From Deltaproteobacteria bacterium (GTDB lineage Bacteria; Myxococcota_A; Polyangia; GCA-2747355), in assembly GCA_020633415.1 (NCBI GenBank), contig JACKDQ010000016.1:17562-81561 (forward strand): 64,000 nucleotides of DNA, written 5' to 3'. The notes below the pieces were generated by a model that worked only from the letters and a program-made list of their open reading frames with translations, had not been told where the DNA came from and searched no databases. This document shows, piece by piece, positions 8,573 to 15,929 of this stretch; within the stretch, counting starts at the first letter, position 1; every line of letters begins with the position of its first letter. The translations under genes were made by a program, and so were the position numbers.

Positions 8573-10576
8573 CTATTCGGTCTTGTAGCCTGGATCGCAA
8601 GGGGGTCGATCGCCGGGCGGCGGTGCCGCCGTCGAGGGCAGAATCCGTCGCAGGTATTGGTAGTTCTCCACGCAAAAGGCGTTGAGCTTGCCTTCGAGGG
8701 CAAAGTACTCGCTCACCGGACGGCCGCTGTCCATCAACCGATAGGGCTCGTCGCCGCTATTGTGCGAAGAGACCGCATCGGCACTCGGATTGAGCGGTTT
8801 GGAAAGCCCTAGCGAATGGCCGATTTCATGGGCGAGGATCACGCCGATCATGTTGCCCAATGAACGCACCGCGCAAGCGACCTCCAGCGGGCGCGAACTT
8901 GCGGGGCAACTCAATCCATCGAGCGGAACCAAATTGCGCATCTCGTCGGCAGAGATCGGCGTGCCGGTGTCGGGGCGGACCTTATCAAAGACCTCATCAA
9001 ACATTGGTTTCGGCACGACGCCTTTGGCGACGACCACACCGGGCGGGGGGTGTTCGGAGATTACGAAGAAGTTCATGCCGAAAACGCCACCGTAACCGCT
9101 CGAGCCGTTGGGGCCCTGATTGAGGGTCGTCGCGTTTGCGCCACCGATGTGATCGAACAGCCGCCGATTGTCGCGATCCTTACCCGGCGAGTTATCGAGC
9201 CCCAGCAACGAGCCGGTGTTGTTGGGATCGCGACCGACCACGTCCACCGTCGAATACAACCGAAAGTCCTCAGGTGCACGGTCGCGCAGTTCCAAATTGA
9301 CCCCGGCGTAGATCTGCTCCAAGACGCCGCGGGCGATTTCCCGCACCTTGGGGTCGGCTTCAGTCATGCCGAACATCGCCATCGCCCGCTCCCAACCGTC
9401 GAGCCACCGCAAGTGAACGACCTGCTTGACCGGCGCAATGCGCAAGCTAGCGTTGACCGGCGCCGACTCGACCGTCTGATCGCCATAGCGCGAAACGAGC
9501 TTCCACTGACCGATCAACTGACCGCGATCCTTGCGCGTCACCACTTTCTCAGCGCCGTCACCGATTTCTTCGGGGATCACGTAGCGCGCAACATCGCCGC
9601 TCTTGAACGCGGCAACCATCCGCCACGCGATCGGCCGATGCGCCCCCGAGTTGCTGACAAACTCTCCACTAAACGCGATCGCCGAGACACCGCCACCACC
9701 GCGGGTCCCGCCGATGAAACCAGTGCCCAGCACGTCGAGATATTGGCCAAGCGACGCATCCTGCTGGGCAAAACCCGCCAGCGTCGGCGCTTGCAGATCG
9801 AAGCTAACGGTCTTTTCGGTGGTCGCCAGCGTCGAGCCCGCATCATGAGCATTCTGTAAGGCGATCGTCCCGCTAAAACGTCCCGGCTTGATCCCGCCAA
9901 TGCTCGGCGAGAACAGAAACGTCGCTCCTTTGCGCGACGTGTCGGTCTGCGGCTCGACAGGCACGGTCGCATCGACAACGATCGTGCCGGGCACGGGGCA
10001 GGTGCCGGCTTGACCGGTGGGTACGAAGCACCCCCTGAGCACAACCGAGCTCTGCCCTTCGCCCTCAAGCAGGATATCGTCGACGTTGATCACAACCTTC
10101 TGGTTGAGATAGACCGAACCGTCGGTGATACCATTGAACACCGGCTGCAACTCGCGGATGATCTCCAGCTGCATGTTGAACGGCGGCCCATCCGAGCTAC
10201 CCCATGGCCCGGTGCTACGCACCTGCCCACTCCCTCGAAATGTTCCATCGCCCAGCGCCTGCAGCGCCTGATCATCGAGGCGAAAACGGGCGACGAAACC
10301 ATCGACACTCAATGCAGGTTGAAAGCTAACCGAGCGATCGCCGTTTCGTCCTTCGAGCAGCAAACGATAGCTATCGGCGCTGCTCAGATAGCGCGAGCTA
10401 CGCAAGGTGATCACCGCGCCCGGCAATGCACGGGTCGGGGCGCTGCTTTCGATCGCCACCGGCTTGGGTGGCGCTTGGATGTAGACCGCTTCGAACTCAG
10501 TGTCGCCGGCACAGCCTGCGCCACAGATGCTGAGCAGGAGCAGTGCTGAAAGACTTCGGTAACGCCGCATCGCCAA
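8573..10576 (-). CDS. zinc metalloprotease-like lipoprotein (HExxH)
   Basis: A 667-aa lipoprotein with a signal peptide ending in GAGC. Most of it is beta-rich and unassigned. Near residue 580 is LAHEIGHSLGLSK, an HExxHxxG motif; the third zinc ligand of metzincins would then be expected downstream, where SHNSGDEPYRLMDSGR follows with the MDSG/Met-turn-like segment. A metzincin-type secreted protease is therefore likely. TTG at 10576 is the better spaced start after GAGG; an ATG follows two codons later. Confidence 0.72.
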   Translation of the reverse strand: MAMRRYRSLSALLLLSICGAGCAGDTEFEAVYIQAPPKPVAIESSAPTRALPGAVITLRSSRYLSSADSYRLLLEGRNGDRSVSFQPALSVDGFVARFRLDDQALQALGDGTFRGSGQVRSTGPWGSSDGPPFNMQLEIIRELQPVFNGITDGSVYLNQKVVINVDDILLEGEGQSSVVLRGCFVPTGQAGTCPVPGTIVVDATVPVEPQTDTSRKGATFLFSPSIGGIKPGRFSGTIALQNAHDAGSTLATTEKTVSFDLQAPTLAGFAQQDASLGQYLDVLGTGFIGGTRGGGGVSAIAFSGEFVSNSGAHRPIAWRMVAAFKSGDVARYVIPEEIGDGAEKVVTRKDRGQLIGQWKLVSRYGDQTVESAPVNASLRIAPVKQVVHLRWLDGWERAMAMFGMTEADPKVREIARGVLEQIYAGVNLELRDRAPEDFRLYSTVDVVGRDPNNTGSLLGLDNSPGKDRDNRRLFDHIGGANATTLNQGPNGSSGYGGVFGMNFFVISEHPPPGVVVAKGVVPKPMFDEVFDKVRPDTGTPISADEMRNLVPLDGLSCPASSRPLEVACAVRSLGNMIGVILAHEIGHSLGLSKPLNPSADAVSSHNSGDEPYRLMDSGRPVSEYFALEGKLNAFCVENYQYLRRILPSTAAPPPGDRPPCDPGYKTE

Positions 10577-10661
10577 ACAGGAGCCTCACTGCGCAGTGTA
10601 GCGCCGTTGGGTAGCCGGCGCTAGCGAAGCGATCCCGAGGGAAATGCTAACGATGCGAGGG

Positions 10662-11513
10662 CTAACGAAATTCCAGCACGACCTTGAGGGTCACCGGCGA
10701 ATCGAGACCCGCGTTGTGCTCGCCAAGACCGGCGTTGGACCAATGCTTGGCGCCGATCAACGCCTTCCAGCTAAAGTTGTCGTGATGCTGACCGTAGCCG
10801 AGCGCCAAAAAGCCATCGGCGAAGATCAACCCGGGCGATTGATGGTGCTGATGAACCGCCTCGTTGGCGTGAAAGTAGGCCACGCCCCAATCGGTTTCAG
10901 CGACAAAAAAGCCGTTGCCAGCCGTCGGTCGCCATTGCATCTCCAAGGCGGCAAACACCCCGGTGGCGATGCCGAGGTCGCGCGAGACCGTATGCGGGCC
11001 AGACCCTGTGGGCACGATGTTGGCCAAGTCGAACAGGGTTGCAAACACGCCGCTACGAAAGACCAAGCGAACCTTGTCGCGCTCGTGGACTGGCAAGCCG
11101 AGCAGATCGAGGCTGACCGTATAGGCGCGCACATCGACGCGCTTGTCGTTGTCGTAGCGGATCGGCTCTTTGACCAGCCCAACGGCGAGCTGCAGCCCCC
11201 ATTGTTTGCGGATCTCGGGCCAGGGGATCGTCGTGTCGCCGACGCGCAGCTGCAAGCGATCGGCCACACCCGGCGGAAGGCGAAACGCCACCCCACTCGC
11301 CGGCAGACCCTCGCTAACGGCGGCGAGTTCTGAGTTGCCATCGAGGTAGGCTGTCATCCACAGATCGATCGGATCGCCCCACCGCGGAAAGACCAGTCGG
11401 TCGCCAGAGCCGATGCCGAAGAGCTCGCCCTTGCCGAACGCTTGATCGGGCGACGGCGCTTCCGGCACACCGCAACCCAAGCACAACACGGCAAGCAACA
11501 ATAGACGCTTCAC
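10662..11513 (-). CDS. secreted protein of unknown function
   Basis: A 283-aa protein starts at GTG 11513, giving the signal peptide VKRLLLLAVLCLGCG; the longer frame to 11588 places 25 unlikely residues before it. The mature part is beta-strand rich and ends TLKVVLEFR. Motifs such as DGFLALGYGQHHDNFSW do not point to a family I recognise. It lies 84 bases before the metalloprotease gene on the same strand. Start choice is uncertain because no strong ribosome-binding site is visible. Confidence 0.6.
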   Translation of the reverse strand: MKRLLLLAVLCLGCGVPEAPSPDQAFGKGELFGIGSGDRLVFPRWGDPIDLWMTAYLDGNSELAAVSEGLPASGVAFRLPPGVADRLQLRVGDTTIPWPEIRKQWGLQLAVGLVKEPIRYDNDKRVDVRAYTVSLDLLGLPVHERDKVRLVFRSGVFATLFDLANIVPTGSGPHTVSRDLGIATGVFAALEMQWRPTAGNGFFVAETDWGVAYFHANEAVHQHHQSPGLIFADGFLALGYGQHHDNFSWKALIGAKHWSNAGLGEHNAGLDSPVTLKVVLEFR

Positions 11514-11615
11514 GCCGCAGACGTGTGCAAGAACGAGACCGCGCAACGAGGCGCGAAGCTTCGAAAATACACACGATTTTTGCCGCACACCGGCCAGCGC
11601 ATTAGCCAGCTCGCC

Positions 11616-11678
11616 GCGCCAAAGGGGACAGTTCTAATGGGTGGTTAAACCACCCATTAGAACTGTCCCCTTTGGCGC
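11616..11678. repeat. palindromic GGGGACAG element, copy 1
   Basis: A perfect palindrome with 31-bp arms around one central base. The core is CAAAGGGGACAGTTCTAATG followed by GGTGGTT; compared with the other copies one T is replaced by G and the opposite arm carries the matching C. The outermost GCGC/GCGC bases are also paired. It lies 6 bases downstream of the cytochrome stop. Confidence 0.9.
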
Positions 11679-11684
11679 CCCCCA

Positions 11685-13283
11685 TCAATAGAAATCCAGT
11701 CGGCCGTTGATGTGGGTGCTGGGGTTGAGCTGTCCGTCACGATAAGCGGCCGGATGACAGACCTTGCAGTAGTGCAGTGGGTAGTCGGCCTTGCCCTTGT
11801 GGCAGTCGTTGCAGACCAGCCCACCTGAACGTGGTTCGGTCCACTTCCACACCGCACCGACTTTGCCCTTGGGCCGCGAGTGACAATAGACGTTGCTGCA
11901 CGTTGCGCTCTGGCGATTCCAGCGCACGTTGTCGGGCGCGTCTTTGTCCCGTCGCAGCCCACGCGCTAGACCGTCGAAAACAACCTCCGCTGGCGCATCG
12001 CCGAGATGACCCGGGCTGTCGCGATGCGTCGGCACAGGATGGCAGGTGCTGCATGGCAGGCCATCACGCAGCGGACCATCGGTCACGTGTATTCGATGCA
12101 GCCCGACAGTGACCTCGCTGATCGCCGTGCGGCCACTAAGATCAGGTGCCGGTGCGCCACCGCTTTCGGGCGTGCCGTGGCAGGAGGCGCAATCGTCCGC
12201 CGCACCGAGCTGTACCTTGCCATCGATGTGTAAGGCGGGATCGGCGATGCGCTGGAAAACGCCAGCGATTTGGCGGCAGCCTTCGCTACCGACTTGGCAG
12301 TCAGCGACTGTTTGCCGGTGGCAGCGACTGCAAACTTGATCGCCGATCGGTGTCGGGTGCGCGATCGCCCGGTGACAGCCATCGCAACCCGCAGCCGGTG
12401 TCGACGTCCAGCGGATCGACGCGTTGCCATGGCAGTACACCGTGCAGCTGAGCGATTGGCGATCAAAACCCGTCGCCCGCCCATTGCTCGCACGCCGCGA
12501 AAACGCCACCTCAGCGCGATAGTCGGTCTGCCCGCTAACGCTATCGATCAGATGGTCGCGCGCGTAAACGTCGCTCGGCACGCGATGACAAGCGCTGCAA
12601 TCGATCGGCTCGGTGACCGTCGTCATCGCATGGAGGCGATGGGCGCCAACACCGTCGGAGCGACGCCGTCCCGAGAGGTCGGGGATTGGCAAGGGGTCCT
12701 CGCGCTCGCCGTGACAGGTATCGCAGCTGGCGATCGGCCCTTTGGGATGACAGCCGTAGCAGCTCGACGCTTGACCGCGCCCGTTGAGATCCGCACCGTG
12801 ACACTGTTGGCACGCTTCGAGCGACCATTGCGCCCGACGAATCACCCCACCATGAAAATCGACGGCATCGCGGTCGCTAGCGTTGAGCCAGTTGCGCGGA
12901 TGCACCGAGCTGCGTCCAAACGCCGCACGTTCGCTGACAACCCAGCGCCACAGCAACAACTTCTGCTCGATCGACAGCAGCGCCTGATGATCGCTGTCAC
13001 TGAGCACGGTGACCAGTCGGCTGCGCGAGTCGCCGGCGACGACGTTGGCCGTATCATCGCTCCCGGCAGCAAACAAAGCTCGCCAGCTGTCGAGGCGATA
13101 GTTTCCCGCTTGCCGCTCGGCACCGTGGCAGCTCACGCAATGGGTTCGCAAAAGCGGCTGAATCTGCAATCGATAGCTGATCGTCGCCGCCGGGTCCTCA
13201 ACGGCGGGACGAAGCTTGCCACAGCCGACAAATGGGGTGAGCAGCACAAACAGCACGTGAAGTGGGCGATTTTCACGGCGCAT
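11685..13283 (-). CDS. multihaem c-type cytochrome lipoprotein
   Basis: This 532-aa protein has a signal peptide ending in FVGC and 13 haem-type motifs: 11 CxxCH (CVSCH, CQQCH, CYGCH, CDTCH, CSACH, CDGCH, CSRCH, CASCH, CSTCH, CNDCH, CKVCH), one CTVYCH (C-x3-CH) and one CSNVYCH (C-x4-CH). Pairs of C-x4-CH and CxxCH characterise a domain described in Geobacter cytochromes. The first motif sits in a region like planctomycete-type cytochrome domains (IQPLLRTHCVSCHG). A role in periplasmic or outer-surface electron transfer is likely; the partner is not evident here. Confidence 0.88.
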   Translation of the reverse strand: MRRENRPLHVLFVLLTPFVGCGKLRPAVEDPAATISYRLQIQPLLRTHCVSCHGAERQAGNYRLDSWRALFAAGSDDTANVVAGDSRSRLVTVLSDSDHQALLSIEQKLLLWRWVVSERAAFGRSSVHPRNWLNASDRDAVDFHGGVIRRAQWSLEACQQCHGADLNGRGQASSCYGCHPKGPIASCDTCHGEREDPLPIPDLSGRRRSDGVGAHRLHAMTTVTEPIDCSACHRVPSDVYARDHLIDSVSGQTDYRAEVAFSRRASNGRATGFDRQSLSCTVYCHGNASIRWTSTPAAGCDGCHRAIAHPTPIGDQVCSRCHRQTVADCQVGSEGCRQIAGVFQRIADPALHIDGKVQLGAADDCASCHGTPESGGAPAPDLSGRTAISEVTVGLHRIHVTDGPLRDGLPCSTCHPVPTHRDSPGHLGDAPAEVVFDGLARGLRRDKDAPDNVRWNRQSATCSNVYCHSRPKGKVGAVWKWTEPRSGGLVCNDCHKGKADYPLHYCKVCHPAAYRDGQLNPSTHINGRLDFY

Positions 13284-13326
13284 CTAGCCCGGTTTTGTTG
13301 CATGGGGTATGCCTGGCGGCGAAGAC

Positions 13327-13355
13327 TTGCAAGCAGCTCGCGAACCGGCTAAATA
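13327..13355 (+). promoter_or_regulatory. possible sigma70-type promoter for glutaredoxin gene
   Basis: TTGCAA at 13327-13332 and TAAATA at 13350-13355 are 17 bases apart, ending 40 bases before the glutaredoxin start. The match is fair, not perfect. Confidence 0.4.
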
Positions 13356-13395
13356 GTACTTGATTGGTCCTGTTTAATGGATGGAGAGTTGGACG

Positions 13396-13719
13396 ATGGA
13401 CGACGCGCTAAAGCAACGAATTGAAGCCGAGATCAAAAAGAGCCCGATCACACTGTTCATGAAGGGCAACCCTGACTTTCCCCAGTGCGGGTTCTCGGCG
13501 GGCGCCGTCGAGTGTCTGCAGCGTGCCGGGGCAACGTTCCACGCGGTCGACGTGCTCGCCGACTGGGACATTCGCGAAGGCATCAAGGAATATTCGAGCT
13601 GGCCAACGATCCCGCAGATCTACATCAACGGCGAGTTCATCGGCGGCTTTGACATCCTGCGCGACCTTTACGAAAGCGGCGAGCTGGAGAAGTTGATCGC
13701 CGCTGCTCAGAGCGCCTAG
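13396..13719 (+). CDS. grxD: monothiol glutaredoxin, CGFS type
   Basis: This 107-aa protein is full length for the Grx4/GrxD family. The CGFS active site is at residues 31-34 in NPDFPQCGFSAGAVE; the glutathione-binding SSWPTIPQIYINGEFIGG follows with the conserved TIPQ and GG. Such proteins bind [2Fe-2S] clusters with glutathione and act in iron-sulfur cluster transfer. The start at 13396 has GGAGAG seven bases upstream; the ATG at 13381 lacks a site. It stands alone, without bolA or isc genes beside it. Confidence 0.93.
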   Translation: MDDALKQRIEAEIKKSPITLFMKGNPDFPQCGFSAGAVECLQRAGATFHAVDVLADWDIREGIKEYSSWPTIPQIYINGEFIGGFDILRDLYESGELEKLIAAAQSA

Positions 13720-13796
13720 CTGGCACCGAAGTCTTCTTCGCTACCGACCTTCCGCGCAGTGGCTCGCCGAGCAGCGGTTTGAGCTCACACGGCTTG

Positions 13797-13825
13797 CGTG
13801 CACCCCGACTTCGTCGGCGTGCACG
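13797..13825. terminator. hairpin between convergent genes
   Basis: A 12-bp stem (11 pairs plus one mismatch) around CTTCG, from CGTGCAC at the left to GTGCACG at the right, lies between the glutaredoxin stop and the opposing gene's stop. It lacks a T-run; position suggests bidirectional termination. Confidence 0.4.
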
Positions 13826-13830
13826 GATCG

Positions 13831-14943
13831 CTACTGAGGTAGCGGGTAATCTGGATCTTCAGGATCATAAATGCCCGGCTGTCGCTTGCCACCATTCAAC
13901 TGTTGAGCATTGAGCAGGACTTCAATGCCTGTCGCTTCCCCGCACAGGGAGGCCTCGTTGAAGTCGCAGAAACCGGGTTTTTTGCCCATGTCCTTGATCA
14001 CCGGACCACCGGGATAGTGGCCGTGCACGTCGACGTAGGTCAGCTGGATAGAGGAGCCGGTGCTGGTCTCAATCAGGTATAACGGCGAGGGGGTGCAGTC
14101 CTGGGGGCCAGCTGCGCCCGAGGCAAACAAGCCCCACTCGCAGCCCTCGCCGGCGAGGTTGTACATATTCGCCGCGATGCCACCGATCGCGCCGGGGATG
14201 CCGGGAATAGGCGTCTGTTGACCTTCGCTGGTGGTATAGAACGAGCCATACTGGCCACCATCATAGGTGAAGCCAGCAACGTAGGGGGTGCCCTCCCCCG
14301 TGTAGAGAACCGTGGCGTCCGCCAGCGGGAAATCATCGGGGAGCGTTTGAATATTCTGCGCAGTTGGAACGGGGTTAGCTGGGTCGAAGCTGATCAGCGT
14401 GCCACCTGTGGCTCCGCTCGTTCCTTGTTGTATCGTGTTGAGATTTCCGTCGCAGGAGGCGCTGAGCCCCCACCACTGTTGGGGGTGGCCTGCGGTCGAA
14501 ACCTCGGTGACCTCACCCGTGTAGATGTTGATATGGTACAGGGTATCGTTTTGCCCGCCGCCCGGCTTCGTGCCCTCGGAGAGCACGTAGACGTAACGCG
14601 CATCGAAAGGATCGGCAGCGATTCCACCAAAGTTGAAGGGGTCGGCAAGTGGATTCGAGGTCGCGGTTGGGACAAGGTCATGAACGTTCCGCGCCGTCCA
14701 GTAGCGGCCCCACGGCCAGCCGATTTGTATCGGGTTGGCGAGATAATAGAGCTTGGCAACCGACGGTGTTCCTCCGCAAAAGTTCCTGACCAGGGCAGTA
14801 GCGATGAACACCCAGTCTGCGTACACGCCCCCCGCTTTGGTTGCCTTGTTGACAGTGGGCTCGGTCGCAACACCGCAGGCCACAAACGCACCCAACCCGA
14901 TCACACAAAGCCACCGCCGCACACCACGCATTCTTCTTTCCAT
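13831..14943 (-). CDS. lipoprotein of unknown function
   Basis: This 370-aa protein starts at ATG 14943 (GAGG nine bases upstream), with the signal peptide RRWLCVIGLGAFVACG and lipobox FVAC. The mature part has repeated beta-rich stretches describing a repeat-like or propeller-like fold (RYVYVLSEGTKPGG, GTLISFDPANPVP, GSFYTTSEGQQTP). It is rich in Gly, Pro and Thr and low in Lys. I do not recognise a family. Confidence 0.68.
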   Translation of the reverse strand: MERRMRGVRRWLCVIGLGAFVACGVATEPTVNKATKAGGVYADWVFIATALVRNFCGGTPSVAKLYYLANPIQIGWPWGRYWTARNVHDLVPTATSNPLADPFNFGGIAADPFDARYVYVLSEGTKPGGGQNDTLYHINIYTGEVTEVSTAGHPQQWWGLSASCDGNLNTIQQGTSGATGGTLISFDPANPVPTAQNIQTLPDDFPLADATVLYTGEGTPYVAGFTYDGGQYGSFYTTSEGQQTPIPGIPGAIGGIAANMYNLAGEGCEWGLFASGAAGPQDCTPSPLYLIETSTGSSIQLTYVDVHGHYPGGPVIKDMGKKPGFCDFNEASLCGEATGIEVLLNAQQLNGGKRQPGIYDPEDPDYPLPQ

Positions 14944-15365
14944 TCTCAATCCTCGCGCTTTCCTGTGTTGATGTTGTCGCCCGCTGACAAAAAACACCGC
15001 CGCGGCCACACTAGTGTGGCTCTCGCGAAGGTCCAATCAGCTGTTCGATTAGCGGCAGTCTAGCACGCCACGAACGAAGCGAGGTACTTGATCTTTTGTA
15101 AAGCACGTTACCAAACACGAAACCCAATGCCGAACAGGGCGCGCAAGCAGCCCGTTTCACTGCGGCCTCCCCTCCCACCTTGCATACATCCTGCGACCCT
15201 CGCCGACTGCGCCGAGCAATCACAAAAATTCGCAAGGGTTCTTTGAACGTAGGCCCGCAGCGAGCACCCCAGCCTTCCTTTCCGCTCCCACAAAAAAAAG
15301 TATTTGAGGATACTTAAATCGGCTGGCGCTCTTCATCTTCGCTGCTACGCGTCGATGAGCAGTAC
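14944..15365. other. divergent intergenic region before the pilus operon
   Basis: It separates the divergent lipoprotein gene from the pilus genes and must hold both promoters. Visible is an eight-A run followed by the inverted repeat AGTAT-TTGAGG-ATACT (15299-15314), 52 bases before the pilin start. No gene is supported here. Confidence 0.45.
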
Positions 15366-15929
15366 ATGGAACCTGCAGTCCCTCTACGCCCTAGCCAACG
15401 CGGTTTTACTTTGGTCGAACTGATGGTCACCATCGCGATCCTCGCGATCCTCGCCGCGGTCGCCGTGCCAGCCTTTTCGCGCGATAGCAACAACGAGACC
15501 TTCGACCGCGCCTTGCGTTGGGTCAGCTGGACGATTCGTCGCGGCGTCGCCGAAGCCGGCGCCTCCCGCGAAGACCGCGCACTGCGTTTCCTCGGTACCG
15601 GTGTGGTTCAGTTTGAGTCGGTCGCCGTCGGCACGACGAGCTATGGACTACTGCAACGCAGCGATTGGGACGGCGCAAGAATCGCCAAACCGATCGTCGC
15701 ACTCTGCGCGGCGATTCCGCAAAGCAGCTGCAGCTCGACGTCGGGCGACAGCACCGCAGAGATCCGCATCTCCGGCACCGGAGAGATCTCGGCTTGTCTG
15801 GGCAGCGGCTGCACCGTCGCTGATAACGCCGTATCGGTGTTCTTAGAAACCACCGACAGCACCAAACGCGCACGCATCGTCGTTTATCGAACGACCGGCA
15901 ACGTACGGGTCTACGAAGGTTGGGAATAA
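15366..15929 (+). CDS. type IV minor pilin (FimU/GspH-like)
   Basis: This 187-aa prepilin has the peptidase site RG|FTLVELMVTIAILAIL (cleavage after Gly13, Glu at mature position +5), followed by a hydrophobic helix. The rest matches the general layout of GspH/FimU minor pilins (VAVPAF, DRALRWVSWTIRRGVAEA). First gene of a four-gene unit with PilY1-, PilW- and PilX-like genes, whose products prime pilus assembly at the inner membrane. Confidence 0.85.
   Translation: MEPAVPLRPSQRGFTLVELMVTIAILAILAAVAVPAFSRDSNNETFDRALRWVSWTIRRGVAEAGASREDRALRFLGTGVVQFESVAVGTTSYGLLQRSDWDGARIAKPIVALCAAIPQSSCSSTSGDSTAEIRISGTGEISACLGSGCTVADNAVSVFLETTDSTKRARIVVYRTTGNVRVYEGWE

Noticed and set aside
12270..13352. 360-codon frame opposite the multihaem cytochrome
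   Set aside because: Antisense to 13 haem motifs that could not arise by chance; no start site.
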